NCBI GenBank assembly: GCA_020438845.1
Contig: JAGQTV010000112.1
Span: 42,057-106,056, forward strand
Direction: 5' to 3'
DNA length: 64,000 nt
Source of the DNA: Mycobacterium sp.
GTDB lineage: Bacteria > Actinomycetota > Actinomycetes > Mycobacteriales > Mycobacteriaceae
The translations under genes and the position numbers were made by a program. Shown here in pieces: positions 18,907 to 29,109 of this stretch (position 1 is its first letter; each line of letters opens with the position of its first letter). Under the pieces are notes generated by a model. It was not told the origin of the DNA, searched no databases, and saw nothing but the letters and a program-made list of their open reading frames with translations.

Positions 18907-20667
18907 ATGCCGGACCACCCCTACCAGGACAGCGCATTGCCGGTCGGGCAACGAACCAACGATCTGTTATCCCGGCTGAGCCTGGCCGACAAGGTGGGTC
19001 TGATGTTCCACACCATGGCGGTGCCGTTAGGCGGCGGACAGGGGTTGGATCACCCGGTTTTCGGCGGGCGCTCGCTGCGTGAGGAAATCGAGGCGGGCGT
19101 CAACCACTTCAACATCGTGGGATCGCTGCCCGACGGCCGGTCTTTCGCAGCATGGCACAACGCGGTTCAGCAGGTGGCACTCCAGCGCCCGCCGGGGATT
19201 CCGGTGACGTTCTCCTCGGATCCGCGTCACCACTTCGGCGACAACCCCCTGACCCAGATGATGGCCGGCCCGTTCTCGCAGTGGCCGGAGACACTCGGGT
19301 TGGCGGCGATCGGATCGGCGCAGCGCGTCGAGGAATTCGCCGACATCGTCCGCCAGGAGTACCTGAGTGCCGGGATAAGGGTTGCCCTGCATCCCCAACT
19401 CGACCTGGCCACCGAACCGAGGTGGTCACGGATCAACACCACCTTCGGCGAGGACGCCGACCTGGCCACACGGTTGGGCGTGGCCTACGTCCGGGGTTTG
19501 CAGGGCCCCAATCTCAGTCCTGCTTCAGTGGCGGCCATGCTCAAGCACTTTCCCGGCGGCGGTCCGCAGCTAGACGGCGACGACCCGCACTTCCCCTGGG
19601 GCCGTGAGCAGGTTTACCCGGGCGGCAACGCCGAATATCACCTTGCGCCGTTCCTTGCCGCCATCCAGGCCGGCGCCGCCGAGGTCATGCCCTACTACGG
19701 CATTCCGACGGAAACCGCCGGGGATTCCCTGGCCGCCGCCTGGGATCCGGTCGGCTTCGGGTTCAACAGGCCCGTCATCACCGAGCTACTACGCCAACGG
19801 TTGCGTTTCGACGGGGTGGTGTGCACCGACTGGGGATTGATCACCGACCGGCCTTACCTTGGAGATCTCGGAACCGCACGGGCCTGGGGCGTCGAGCATC
19901 TGAGTCCCGAAGATCGGATGCTGCGGGTGATTGAGGCCGGCGCGGACCAGTTCGGCGGGGAGGACTGCACCGAAGTGCTGCTCGCACTGGTGCGCTCGGG
20001 GCTGATTGCGGAGTCGCGGATAGACGAATCAGCCCGTCGGCTGCTGCGGGTGAAATTCTCCCTCGGCCTGTTCGACCAGCCGCTCCTCGACGAACAGCAC
20101 GCCGCGCTCACCGTGGGCAGGGCGGACTTCCGGGAAGCCGGCCTACAGGCCCAGCGGGACTCGCTGACCGTCTTGACCAATCAGGACCTCCTGCCGCTAC
20201 CAGCCGGGGTGCGGATGTTCGCCCCGGAGATCGCGGACCTAGGCGGGAGGGCCGTGAAAGTCGAGCACCCCGCCGACGCCGACCTGGCGGTGCTGCGGGT
20301 GAAGGCGCCGTTCGAGCCGCGCTCCGATGGCATGGCGTCGCTCTTCCACCACGGCTCGCTGGAGTTCGCGGCGCCGGAATTGGAGCGAATCCTGGAGGTA
20401 TGCGCGGCGGTGCCAACGGTTGTCGACGTCTACTTGGACCGGCCAGCAGTCCTCACCCCACTTCTCCAACGGGCCAGGGTGATCGTCGCCAATTTCGGTC
20501 TCACCGAGTCGGCCCTGCTCGACGTCCTGTTCGGCACGTCGCCGCCGCGAGGCAAACTCCCCTTCGACCTGCCCCGGTCCGATGACGCCGTTGCAGACAG
20601 CCGCAGCGACGTACCTTTCGACACCGTCGATCCGCTATTCCGATTCGGCCACGGGCTGCGCTACTGA
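18907..20667 (+). CDS. glycoside hydrolase family 3 protein (beta-glucosidase-like)
   Basis: Retaining glycosidase of 586 residues, no signal peptide, so probably cytosolic. The N-terminal barrel has KHFPG (213-217) and the likely nucleophile Asp308 in GVVCTDWG. The C-terminal alpha/beta domain follows from about 390. It lacks the KHFPGHGDT-type signature of NagZ peptidoglycan enzymes and instead has a longer loop (KHFPGGGPQLDGDDPHF), which favours a beta-glucosidase or xylosidase role. It occupies the start of the interval used by ESX-4 genes in M. tuberculosis. Confidence 0.87.
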   Translation: MPDHPYQDSALPVGQRTNDLLSRLSLADKVGLMFHTMAVPLGGGQGLDHPVFGGRSLREEIEAGVNHFNIVGSLPDGRSFAAWHNAVQQVALQRPPGIPVTFSSDPRHHFGDNPLTQMMAGPFSQWPETLGLAAIGSAQRVEEFADIVRQEYLSAGIRVALHPQLDLATEPRWSRINTTFGEDADLATRLGVAYVRGLQGPNLSPASVAAMLKHFPGGGPQLDGDDPHFPWGREQVYPGGNAEYHLAPFLAAIQAGAAEVMPYYGIPTETAGDSLAAAWDPVGFGFNRPVITELLRQRLRFDGVVCTDWGLITDRPYLGDLGTARAWGVEHLSPEDRMLRVIEAGADQFGGEDCTEVLLALVRSGLIAESRIDESARRLLRVKFSLGLFDQPLLDEQHAALTVGRADFREAGLQAQRDSLTVLTNQDLLPLPAGVRMFAPEIADLGGRAVKVEHPADADLAVLRVKAPFEPRSDGMASLFHHGSLEFAAPELERILEVCAAVPTVVDVYLDRPAVLTPLLQRARVIVANFGLTESALLDVLFGTSPPRGKLPFDLPRSDDAVADSRSDVPFDTVDPLFRFGHGLRY

Positions 20668-20730
20668 CACCCGAATGCAGCCCGGTCCCAACGGCTCTCC
20701 CTCCGTCGGAACTTCGCTGCAATTCGGGTG
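20668..20730. terminator. hairpin between convergent genes
   Basis: A 13-bp inverted repeat with one bulged base (arms 20668-20680 and 20717-20730) starts directly at the GH3 stop and fills the gap to the convergent gene ending at 20736. The arrangement suits a bidirectional terminator, though the loop is long (36 nt) and no strong T-run follows. Confidence 0.5.
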
Positions 20731-20735
20731 CATAC

Positions 20736-21893
20736 TTAGTTCGACGGTGACGGCGGCTCCGAGGTTCCCGCCAATTCCCGAACCGATCGAATCGCCTCGA
20801 TGCAGACCTCGCTGATCGAGTTCTCGCGACCAGCTGCACTCTGGCATCCGATCCCGACCCGGGTCGCCCCGACAAGCACTACCGACCAGCGCACAACCTT
20901 GCCGGGCCGGATTTCCCGGTAGGTGACCGCCAGCCGACCGGCCACCTCATCGTGGGGCCGGAAGTCGACGAAAACCCCCGCGGGCTGAGCGCTGGCCGCC
21001 CGTCCCAGGACGTCAGCTGCCTGAGCCAAGGTGGTCCCGGGGGCATAGGTCTGAGTGATGTGCAGGGCGGCACCCGCATAAGCGGTCGAACTCACCTGAA
21101 TCCGGCGGGATCCGGCCCCCCGCGTCACCTTCTCGACAACCCAGCCCACCGGAACGTCCACCGCGACCGAGCCTTCCACCAGACTGGAGGTCCGCTGCTC
21201 GGACCCCGAAATGCGGGTCGCCACCGTCGCGGCCACAGCGGTCAGCAGCGTGACGGAAACAGCTAGCGCGATCCCTCGCCGCCGTCGTTTTGGCCGATCG
21301 ACACCGACGGCAGCCGACATTGCCAACACAGCCACATCCACCCGACGAACGGCAATCCGATCGGCCCAGAGGGCGTCGGTAATCGCCGCGGCAGTCTCGG
21401 CACTCCCCGGAATGCTGCGGGGTGCATCGAGTAGGACCGTGGATGTTTCCGGGGGTGCCCACGCCGCGGCAATGCGGACGATCTCCATGACGTCTGCGCG
21501 AACGCGGGCCTCCAGTTCAGCACCATTGCTTACCGCGACGAGGTCGGCGGCGATTTCGATCACCACGGCGGACCGTCGGCCCGCGACGATCAGGTCCCGC
21601 CTGGGCACAGCAATGACGTCGCGGGCCGGCACTCCCGTGGCACCGACCACCAAGTCCACCCGTTGTCTCGTCCACCAGGACGGATACACGATGCGGACCG
21701 ACTCTGCCGGTCCGGACGGCATCAGCGATGCCAGCAACGCTCGCCACACCTCGGTCGTCTCGGTCGGACTCTCGTCGACGAGGACTACCGGGTCATCGAT
21801 CCCGTTGAGTGCAGCGAACACCTCTTCTGGGTCGCCGGCCTTACCACCGAACCGGCGCACCTCGGCAGGTCCGATCTCCAGAACCACAGCCAT
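20736..21893 (-). CDS. type VII secretion-associated protein (Rv3446c-type), orphan
   Basis: Membrane protein of 385 residues of the family found next to ESX-4 core genes. An N-terminal ATPase-like fold of about 185 residues (VVLEIGPAEVRRFGG, IVYPSWWTRQRVDLVVGA) is followed by a basic stretch RPKRRRRG and one membrane helix (IALAVSVTLLTAVAATVATRI, about 203-223). A C-terminal extracytoplasmic domain (VAVDVPVGWVVEKVTRGAGSRRIQV) ends the protein. In M. tuberculosis its homologue lies between esxU and eccC4. None of those genes is present here. Family assignment is by recognition; its role without ESX-4 is unknown. Confidence 0.85.
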   Translation of the reverse strand: MAVVLEIGPAEVRRFGGKAGDPEEVFAALNGIDDPVVLVDESPTETTEVWRALLASLMPSGPAESVRIVYPSWWTRQRVDLVVGATGVPARDVIAVPRRDLIVAGRRSAVVIEIAADLVAVSNGAELEARVRADVMEIVRIAAAWAPPETSTVLLDAPRSIPGSAETAAAITDALWADRIAVRRVDVAVLAMSAAVGVDRPKRRRRGIALAVSVTLLTAVAATVATRISGSEQRTSSLVEGSVAVDVPVGWVVEKVTRGAGSRRIQVSSTAYAGAALHITQTYAPGTTLAQAADVLGRAASAQPAGVFVDFRPHDEVAGRLAVTYREIRPGKVVRWSVVLVGATRVGIGCQSAAGRENSISEVCIEAIRSVRELAGTSEPPSPSN

Positions 21894-21943
21894 CGCGCGA
21901 CGGTATCGCCCGCGGGCGTGGGGCGGCGGCAGCTATCCACAAG

Positions 21944-22128
21944 GCCACCCCTGCCAGCCGGCCACCGCCTCAGCCCTCCTTGGCCCGCCTCTCCCGATAC
22001 GCAGCCACCCCTGCCGGCCGGCCACCGCCTCAGCCCTCCTTGGCCCGCCTCTCCCGATACGCAGCGACCCCTGCCAGCCGGCCACCGCCTCAGCCCTCCT
22101 TGGCCCGCCTCTCCCGATACGCAGCGAC
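21944..22128 (-). repeat. 60-bp tandem repeat, about three copies, over a gene 3' end
   Basis: A 60-bp unit recurs with period exactly 60 (for example at 21961, 22021 and 22081), with only one or two base differences between copies. The copy nearest the gene supplies the last 13 codons and stop of the CGNR gene. The two farther copies repeat that coding tail and stop downstream of it. This looks like a VNTR made by repeated duplication of the gene end. Confidence 0.95.
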
Positions 22129-22644
22129 ATGCTGCCGGTTTCCGCAATTGCCGGTGTCGCAGAACATCCGCGACCGGTTGCGGGACAAGTCGATCAGAAC
22201 CGCGTCGCAATCCGGCGCGGCGCAGGTCTTGAGGCGGCGCAGTTCTCCCGACCGAACGACGTCGGCGAGGGCCATCGCCATCTCCGCGCCCATCCGTTGC
22301 GCCAACGGGTCGTCGGCGGAAGCCATGTGCAGATGCCACTCCGGCATCTCCGCGTGCCGCGTCAGCCACGGTGCCGCCCGGGTTTCGTCGAGTAGGGCAT
22401 TGACCTCCTCGACGGTACGAACATCGTCGTCGGCCACCGCCCAAATCCGGCCCAGCCGCGCGCGGAGCCGATGCACCGCCACCAACTCCGCCGCGTCGTG
22501 GTCCTGACGTCCAGTGGTGCCGTAATCGTGCAGGTAGGCGTCCAGAGTCAGCTGGTCGCCGAGTTGCTCACCATCGACCCGGTCACTGTTGACCAACACA
22601 CACGCGGCGCGAAGAGTGAGCTCAGTGTCATGACTAAAAATCAT
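22090..22644 (-). CDS. CGNR zinc-finger (ABATE-domain) protein
   Basis: Putative transcription factor of 184 residues. The N-terminal ABATE-like helical domain (LTLRAACVLVNSD, LDAYLHDYG) is followed by the C-terminal CGNR zinc finger: CAAPDCDAVLIDLSRNRSRMF then CDTGNCGNRQHVAAYRERR, with four Cys ligands. I start at the ATG at 22644 (MIFSHDTELTL), preceded by AGGAG. It is divergent from the EamA transporter, with only 74 bp between starts, so it may regulate that gene. The C-terminus lies in a tandem repeat. Confidence 0.9.
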   Translation of the reverse strand: MIFSHDTELTLRAACVLVNSDRVDGEQLGDQLTLDAYLHDYGTTGRQDHDAAELVAVHRLRARLGRIWAVADDDVRTVEEVNALLDETRAAPWLTRHAEMPEWHLHMASADDPLAQRMGAEMAMALADVVRSGELRRLKTCAAPDCDAVLIDLSRNRSRMFCDTGNCGNRQHVAAYRERRAKEG

Positions 22645-22674
22645 TTGACTCCTGACCCTTTCCTGCCGTAGCGT
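22645..22674 (+). promoter_or_regulatory. probable promoter of the EamA transporter gene
   Basis: TTGACT (22645-22650) and TAGCGT (22669-22674) are spaced 18 bp, upstream of the transporter ATG at 22719. The -35 box abuts the start codon of the divergent CGNR gene, so binding by that protein here would affect both genes. Confidence 0.45.
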
Positions 22675-22718
22675 CATCACCGTCCCAGACTTTACTCATG
22701 AACGGCAGGGGGTGCCCA

Positions 22719-23753
22719 ATGTCGAAGCCCGTCGAAGCAACCGGCAGCCAGGACAATTTCCAACTAGGACTGCTGTTCGCGATTGGGGCGGCCGTCACCT
22801 TCGGCCTATCGGGACCCTTCGCGAAATCGCTGATGGAAGCGGGGTGGTCGCCAACCGCGGCGGTGACGGCCCGGCTGGCCGGTGGTGCTCTGGCGTTAGC
22901 CATCGTCGCGACCATCGTGCGACCGCATTGGCTCCACGAGGCGCGCGCCCACTGGCGCACTGTCGTGATCTATGGATTAGCACCGGTCGCCGGGGCCCAG
23001 TTGTGCTACTACAACGCCGTCGCGCATCTATCCATTGGCGTTGCCCTGCTGCTCGAATACACCGCGCCGATCCTGGTGGTGGCGTGGATCTGGGCTACCA
23101 CCAAACAGGCCCCGCGCGCCCTGACTCTGGCCGGAGTGGGGCTCGCCGTCATCGGGGTGGCACTGGTGCTTGATGTGACCAACGGCGCCCGAGTCGACGC
23201 GGTGGGTGTGGCCTGGGGCCTCGGCGCGGCAATATGTGCGGTCTTCTACTTCATGATGTCCGACGAAGTGACCGCCGACGGCTCGGGCTTGAACTCCATC
23301 ACCCTGGCTGCGGGCGGTCTGTTGGTCGCCGCTCCCAGCGTGGGGCTCCTCGGACTGTCCGGCATCATGCCCTTGGAGTTCACGTCAAATGACGCCGTGG
23401 TCGCTGGCGTGACAGTGCCATGGACGGTTCCGGTTCTCTTGCTGGGCATCGTCGCCACTGCGGTGGCCTACACCCTGGGCATTAGTGGCGTGGCCAGGCT
23501 ACGACCCAGTTTCGCATCGCTGATGGGGCTGGGTGAGGTGCTGTGCGCCGTCTTGTCCGCCTGGTTGCTGCTTGGCGAGAAGATCAGCACCACACAGGCA
23601 ATTGGCGGCGCCGTCGTCCTGGCCGGTCTGGCACTGGCACGTCAGGGGCACCGCGACACCGCGGACGACTTCACGGTCAACCCATCGCAGCGGTCCGAGG
23701 TGGAGTCGCCGGAGCGAATCGTCGGCATGACGCCGAGCGCCTCGCCTCGGTAA
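22719..23753 (+). CDS. EamA/DMT-family transporter
   Basis: Integral membrane protein of 344 residues with about ten hydrophobic helices in two EamA repeats, typical of drug/metabolite exporters. Examples are LGLLFAIGAAVTFGLSGPFA in the first repeat and VLCAVLSAWLLLGEKIS in the second, the latter a conserved DMT signature. The ATG at 22719 has AGGGGG upstream, whereas the ATG at 22698 has no visible ribosome-binding site. Substrate unknown. The cutinase gene starts nine bases after its stop. Confidence 0.9.
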   Translation: MSKPVEATGSQDNFQLGLLFAIGAAVTFGLSGPFAKSLMEAGWSPTAAVTARLAGGALALAIVATIVRPHWLHEARAHWRTVVIYGLAPVAGAQLCYYNAVAHLSIGVALLLEYTAPILVVAWIWATTKQAPRALTLAGVGLAVIGVALVLDVTNGARVDAVGVAWGLGAAICAVFYFMMSDEVTADGSGLNSITLAAGGLLVAAPSVGLLGLSGIMPLEFTSNDAVVAGVTVPWTVPVLLLGIVATAVAYTLGISGVARLRPSFASLMGLGEVLCAVLSAWLLLGEKISTTQAIGGAVVLAGLALARQGHRDTADDFTVNPSQRSEVESPERIVGMTPSASPR

Positions 23754-23762
23754 CATCGCGGT

Positions 23763-24416
23763 GTGAAGTCGATACGCAAGCGGGCCGCTGGCGCCGCCGT
23801 CCTGTCCGCCGGCGCAGTGCTCTCGTCATTGATCGCCGCACCGCTGACAGTCCCCGTCGCCAACGCGGCATGCAACGACGTCGAGGTGGTCTTCGCCCGC
23901 GGGACCAAGGAGGCTCCCGGTATCGGCCGCGTCGGGGAGGCGTTTGTCAGCGACCTGCGGAACCTTGTGGGCAATCGCTCCCTCGGGGTCTACGGCGTCA
24001 ATTACCCGGCCAGCTATGACTTCCTGGCCGCCGCTGACGGCGCCAATGATGCGAGTGCCTATATCCAGAACGTCGTCAACAACTGTCCCAACACCAAACT
24101 TGTTCTGGGAGGCTATTCGCAGGGCGCGGCGATCATCGATGTTCTCGCCGCCGTCCCGTTCCCGGCGATTGGGTTCAATAACCCGCTGCCGCCGGACGTC
24201 GCCAATCGGGTCGCCGCGCTCGCTGTCTTCGGCAACCCGTCGACCAAACTCGGCTTGCCGCTGACCGCCAGCCCGGTGTACGGCGCCAAGGCGATCGATT
24301 TGTGCAACCCAGGCGATCCGATCTGTTCGGACGGCAGTGACGTACCCTCCCACCGCAACTACGGCCCGGACGGCTCTGCGGGCCAGGCAGCCGCCTTCGT
24401 GGCCAACCTGCTGTGA
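23763..24416 (+). CDS. cutinase-family secreted esterase 1
   Basis: Secreted serine esterase or phospholipase of 217 residues with a GTG start and a signal peptide ending VANAA (about 1-36). The fold markers are [19 protein letters not shown], the nucleophile Ser in LGGYSQGAAIIDVL, then DLCNPGDPICSDG and the His in VPSHRNYG. Cutinase-like proteins of mycobacteria hydrolyse lipids or polyesters. Cutinase genes occupy the same relative position in M. tuberculosis (cut3/cut4). Confidence 0.93.
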   Translation: MKSIRKRAAGAAVLSAGAVLSSLIAAPLTVPVANAACNDVEVVFARGTKEAPGIGRVGEAFVSDLRNLVGNRSLGVYGVNYPASYDFLAAADGANDASAYIQNVVNNCPNTKLVLGGYSQGAAIIDVLAAVPFPAIGFNNPLPPDVANRVAALAVFGNPSTKLGLPLTASPVYGAKAIDLCNPGDPICSDGSDVPSHRNYGPDGSAGQAAAFVANLL

Positions 24417-24453
24417 GTGCACGGTTTCGCACCGCTGTACGGGTTGTGTGAAT

Positions 24454-25113
24454 ATGGAACGCATGCGCATCGCCTCGGGGGTTTTGGCCGGTCTCGTGAC
24501 CTCCGCAAGCGCCCTGCTGAGCATGGCTGCGCCAGCCCAGGCAGCCCCATGCCCCGACGTCGAACTCGTCTTCGCCCGCGGAACCAGCGAGCCGACCGGA
24601 GTCGGGCGGGTCGGGCAGGCATTCGTTGATCAACTCCAGACCAACCTCGGCGGGCGCAGCCTCGGAACCTACGGGGTGAACTACCCCGCCAGCTACGACT
24701 TCCTGGCCGCCGCAGACGGTGCCACCGACGCAACAAACCGCATCGCGAGCATGGCGGAGCGTTGCCCTGCCACGCGGTTCGTTCTCGGTGGGTATTCGCA
24801 GGGCGCCGCCGTGGTCGACATGCTGATGGGCATCCCGCCGTTGGGTGCCAAGGTCGGCGACGTCGGTTCCGCGCCGCCGCTGCCGGCCAGCCTTGCCAAC
24901 CGAGTCGCCGCGGTCGCCGTTTTCGGCAACCCGTCGACGAAATTCGGCAATCCGGTCTCTGCGGCGCTCATGCCGTTCGCAGGCAAAGCCATCGATCTGT
25001 GCAATGACGGCGACCCCATCTGCTCACAGGGCCGCAACCCGTTCGCCCATACGAGTTACGAGAAGACCGATCTCGTCGGCCAGGCGGCCGGTTTCGTCTC
25101 GGGGCTCCTGTAG
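24454..25113 (+). CDS. cutinase-family secreted esterase 2
   Basis: Tandem paralogue of the preceding gene, about 219 residues from the ATG at 24454 (MERMRIASG; the ATG at 24463 is also possible). The signal peptide ends AAPAQA. It has VELVFARGTSEPTGVGRVGQ, VLGGYSQGAAVVDML, DPICSQGRNPFAHTSY, giving Ser, Asp and His. The 37-bp gap to the upstream copy suggests joint transcription. It is closer to copy 1 than to copy 3 in all these motifs. Confidence 0.93.
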   Translation: MERMRIASGVLAGLVTSASALLSMAAPAQAAPCPDVELVFARGTSEPTGVGRVGQAFVDQLQTNLGGRSLGTYGVNYPASYDFLAAADGATDATNRIASMAERCPATRFVLGGYSQGAAVVDMLMGIPPLGAKVGDVGSAPPLPASLANRVAAVAVFGNPSTKFGNPVSAALMPFAGKAIDLCNDGDPICSQGRNPFAHTSYEKTDLVGQAAGFVSGLL

Positions 25114-25115
25114 AA

Positions 25116-25784
25116 GTGACGTCCGTGCGCAGGCCCTGGATCATCGCGTCGCTTCTGCCGGCAGCCGTGGCCGCCACGGGACTCGTCTTCGGCCCGACTT
25201 TCCCGGCATCAGCGGACCCCTGCCCTCAGGTCGAGGTCGTCTTCGCCCGCGGGCGGATCGAGCCGCCGGGTCCGGGCCGTGTAGGGGAGGCTTTCGTCGA
25301 CGCTTTGCGTAGCAAGACCCCCCGCACGGTGGGCTACTACGCCGTCAACTACCCCGCAGACACCGAAATCGTCATCGGTGCGAACGACATGAGCCGGCAC
25401 ATTCAGTACATGGCAGCCAACTGCCCCAACACGAAGCTGGTTCTTGGGGGGTACTCGCTGGGCGCCGCTGTCACCGACGTCGTCCTGGGCGTACCCGCGC
25501 CGGCGTTCGGCTATGACAATCCGTTGCCACTGGGTATGAACGATCACATCGCGGCTGTGGCCTTGTTCGGAAACGGAACCCGCAAGGTCCTCGGTCCGGT
25601 GTCTGAGATCAGTCCGCTCTACGGCTACAAGACGATCGACCTGTGTACCGCAGACGACCCGATCTGCAACAACAATCTTGACCCCAACACCTGGATCGGC
25701 GACTTCCCTGCGCACCTCCAGGCGGCCTACATCGACTCGGGACTGGTCGACCAAGCCGCCGCGTTCGTAGCCGCCCGGCTCTAA
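25116..25784 (+). CDS. cutinase-family secreted esterase 3 (divergent)
   Basis: Third tandem member, 222 residues, starting at a GTG two bases after the stop of copy 2. The signal peptide ends PASA. The nucleophile motif is [15 protein letters not shown], with Leu for the usual Gln, and the segment before the His carries an insertion ([22 protein letters not shown]). A spacing loop present in copies 1 and 2 (SYDFLAAADGA) is shortened to DTEIVIGAN. It ends overlapping the convergent truA stop by four bases. The lineage-specific changes suggest a different substrate. Confidence 0.9.
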   Translation: MTSVRRPWIIASLLPAAVAATGLVFGPTFPASADPCPQVEVVFARGRIEPPGPGRVGEAFVDALRSKTPRTVGYYAVNYPADTEIVIGANDMSRHIQYMAANCPNTKLVLGGYSLGAAVTDVVLGVPAPAFGYDNPLPLGMNDHIAAVALFGNGTRKVLGPVSEISPLYGYKTIDLCTADDPICNNNLDPNTWIGDFPAHLQAAYIDSGLVDQAAAFVAARL

Positions 25785-26635
25785 TCGAGGTTCCGCAGGT
25801 CTCGCGTCACCAACGTGCGCGCCGCCAGTTCGTCGTCCGGAGGGTAGTCGACACCGATCAGGGTGAGTCCCCTCGCCGGGGCAGCGGCGAAATCGCTCGA
25901 ACGGTGAGCGGTGGTCAACAACGTTGCACACCAATCGGGTTGGCGCCTGCCCTCCCCGACCGCCAGTAGGGCACCGACCAGGGATCGGACCATCGACCAG
26001 CAGAAGGCATCGGCGCTGACCCGCGCGGTCAGCAGGTCACCGTCGCGCGACCAGTCCAGACGTTGGAGTTCCCGGATGGTGGTCGCGCCAGGCCTCTGAC
26101 GACAGAACGCTGCGAAGTCGTGCAGGCCCAACAGAATTCGAGAGGCAGCCGACATCGCGTCGAGGTCCAGGGGGCGCGGCCACGGCGTGACGAACCGGGC
26201 CTGCTGTGGCTCGACGCCATAGGGTGCTGTCGACAGGCAGTAGGCATAGTGACGTCGAAGTGCCGAAAAACGCGCATCGAAACCCTCTGGAGCTCTGACG
26301 ATTCGACGAATCCGGACGTCCTCGGGCAGGAATCGGGCGAGCCGTCGGGTCAGCGGCGCGAACTCGGGGTCACCCGCACGCGTTCGACGAGGGTAGGCGT
26401 GCCCGAGAGCAGCCATCGGCACGTCGACATGAGCTGTTTGGCCAGTGGCGTGAACGCCGGAATCGGTGCGTCCGGCCGCGAACAGCCGCAACGGCGACCG
26501 AAACACCGTGGACAGTGCTTCATTGAGCACGCCAGCCACGGTCCGACGACCGTCTTGGGCCGCCCAGCCGGCGAAATCCGTTCCGTCGTAGGCGATGTCG
26601 AGCCGCAACCGGACGTAGTCCGGTTCATGGCGCAT
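25781..26635 (-). CDS. truA: tRNA pseudouridine synthase A (positions 38-40)
   Basis: Isomerises U38-U40 in the tRNA anticodon arm. The 284 residues show [16 protein letters not shown], catalytic Asp58 in [14 protein letters not shown] and the C-terminal [17 protein letters not shown]. It is the last gene of the alpha operon, 43 bp after rplQ. Confidence 0.97.
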   Translation of the reverse strand: MRHEPDYVRLRLDIAYDGTDFAGWAAQDGRRTVAGVLNEALSTVFRSPLRLFAAGRTDSGVHATGQTAHVDVPMAALGHAYPRRTRAGDPEFAPLTRRLARFLPEDVRIRRIVRAPEGFDARFSALRRHYAYCLSTAPYGVEPQQARFVTPWPRPLDLDAMSAASRILLGLHDFAAFCRQRPGATTIRELQRLDWSRDGDLLTARVSADAFCWSMVRSLVGALLAVGEGRRQPDWCATLLTTAHRSSDFAAAPARGLTLIGVDYPPDDELAARTLVTRDLRNLD

Positions 26636-26678
26636 CCGGGCAGAACCTACATCAGGATCCGGCCGGACCGACTCCGGG

Positions 26679-27290
26679 TCAGGACTTGTCAGACTCGGTC
26701 TGCTCCGAGACGTGCTCAGCGGCAGCCTCTTCGGCTAGCTCCTCTGCCGCCTCGGCCGTCTGAGCGTCGGCGATCGCGGCGTCTTCAGCCTCAACCGATT
26801 CGACCGATTCCAGCGACGGCTCTTCGACCGATTCGACCTCAGGGGCGGGCACCTTCTCAGGGTTCTCAGGGGCTGCCGCTGCCTTCTGGGCCGCCGCGGC
26901 GCGCCGTGCCCGGTTGGCCTCAGAGGTGACGGTCCGCTCCCGGACCAGCTCGATCACGGCCATCGGAGCGTTGTCGCCCTTGCGCGCCTCGACCTTGATG
27001 ATGCGGGTGTAACCACCGTTTCGATCGGCAAAGAATGGTCCGATCTCCGCGAACAGGATGTGGACCACATCCTTGTCGCGGATCTTCTTCATCACCTCAC
27101 GCCGGTTGTGCAGGTTGCCCTTCTTGGCGTGGGTGATGAGCTTCTCGGCGTAGGGACGCAAGGCCCGAGCCTTGGGCTCGGTGGTCTTGATCCGGCCGTG
27201 CTCGAAGAGCGAGGTGGCCAGGTTCGCCAGGATGGCCTTCTGATGCGAAGAGGAACCGCCGAGGCGAGGACCCTTGGTGGGCTTGGGCAT
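26679..27290 (-). CDS. rplQ: 50S ribosomal protein L17 with acidic tail
   Basis: Large-subunit protein of 203 residues. The core ([20 protein letters not shown] to about residue 120) is standard. The rest is an Ala/Glu-rich acidic extension ([19 protein letters not shown] onward), longer than in most bacteria but of a kind seen in Actinobacteria. It follows rpoA in the alpha operon. Confidence 0.97.
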   Translation of the reverse strand: MPKPTKGPRLGGSSSHQKAILANLATSLFEHGRIKTTEPKARALRPYAEKLITHAKKGNLHNRREVMKKIRDKDVVHILFAEIGPFFADRNGGYTRIIKVEARKGDNAPMAVIELVRERTVTSEANRARRAAAAQKAAAAPENPEKVPAPEVESVEEPSLESVESVEAEDAAIADAQTAEAAEELAEEAAAEHVSEQTESDKS

Positions 27291-27349
27291 TGCGACTGTC
27301 TCCTAGGTGGGGCCGACCCCCGTATCAGGTAGGGCCGGGACGAATTTCT

Positions 27350-28420
<1,071 letters not shown>

Positions 28421-28489
28421 TCATATCTCCTTCTCGGCACCCGCTATTTGATGCCGTCTGGGTCCGCGGAACGGGCGTTCCGCAGGCGA

Positions 28490-29095
28490 TTACTTCGAGT
28501 AGAACTCGACGATCAGCTGCTCGGCGAGCGGAACGTCGATCTGGGCACGCTCAGGCAGCTGGTGAACCAGGATGCGCTGACGCTCGCCGACCACCTGCAA
28601 CCAGGACGGAAGCGGACGGTCGCCGGCAACCTCTCGCGAGATCTGGAACGGCACGGTGTTGATCGACTTGTCCCGGACATCCACGATGTCGTACTGCGAC
28701 ACCCGGTAACTCGGGACATTGACCTTGACGCCGTTGACGGTGAAGTGGCCGTGGCTGACCAGCTGGCGGGCCATCCGCCGGGTGCGGGCCAGGCCGGCGC
28801 GGTAAACCACGTTGTCCAGCCGGCTCTCGAGGATGCGCAGCAGATTCTCGCCGGTCTTGCCGGTCTGACGCACTGCCTCTTCGTAGTAGCGACGGAACTG
28901 CTTCTCCATCACGCCGTAGGTGAAGCGAGCCTTCTGCTTCTCCTGCAGCTGCTGGCGGTATTCGCTCTCCTTGATCCGGGCACGGCCATGCTGGCCGGGC
29001 GGATAGGGGCGCTTTTCGAACGACTGATCGCCACCGACGAGGTCGACGCCGAGACGACGGGACTTGCGGGTGACGGGACCGGTATAACGAGCCAT
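28490..29095 (-). CDS. rpsD: 30S ribosomal protein S4
   Basis: Primary 16S rRNA-binding protein of 201 residues and, in other bacteria, translational regulator of this operon. It starts MARYTGPVTRKSRRLGVDL and carries the S4 RNA-binding domain RLDNVVYRAGLARTRRMARQ, ending VEFYSK. Confidence 0.99.
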   Translation of the reverse strand: MARYTGPVTRKSRRLGVDLVGGDQSFEKRPYPPGQHGRARIKESEYRQQLQEKQKARFTYGVMEKQFRRYYEEAVRQTGKTGENLLRILESRLDNVVYRAGLARTRRMARQLVSHGHFTVNGVKVNVPSYRVSQYDIVDVRDKSINTVPFQISREVAGDRPLPSWLQVVGERQRILVHQLPERAQIDVPLAEQLIVEFYSK

Positions 29096-29109
29096 TGAAA
29101 GAGTTCCTC

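Noticed and set aside
21944-22128. 60-bp repeats considered as a CRISPR array
   Set aside because: Units are contiguous with no unique spacers, include coding sequence, and no cas genes are nearby.
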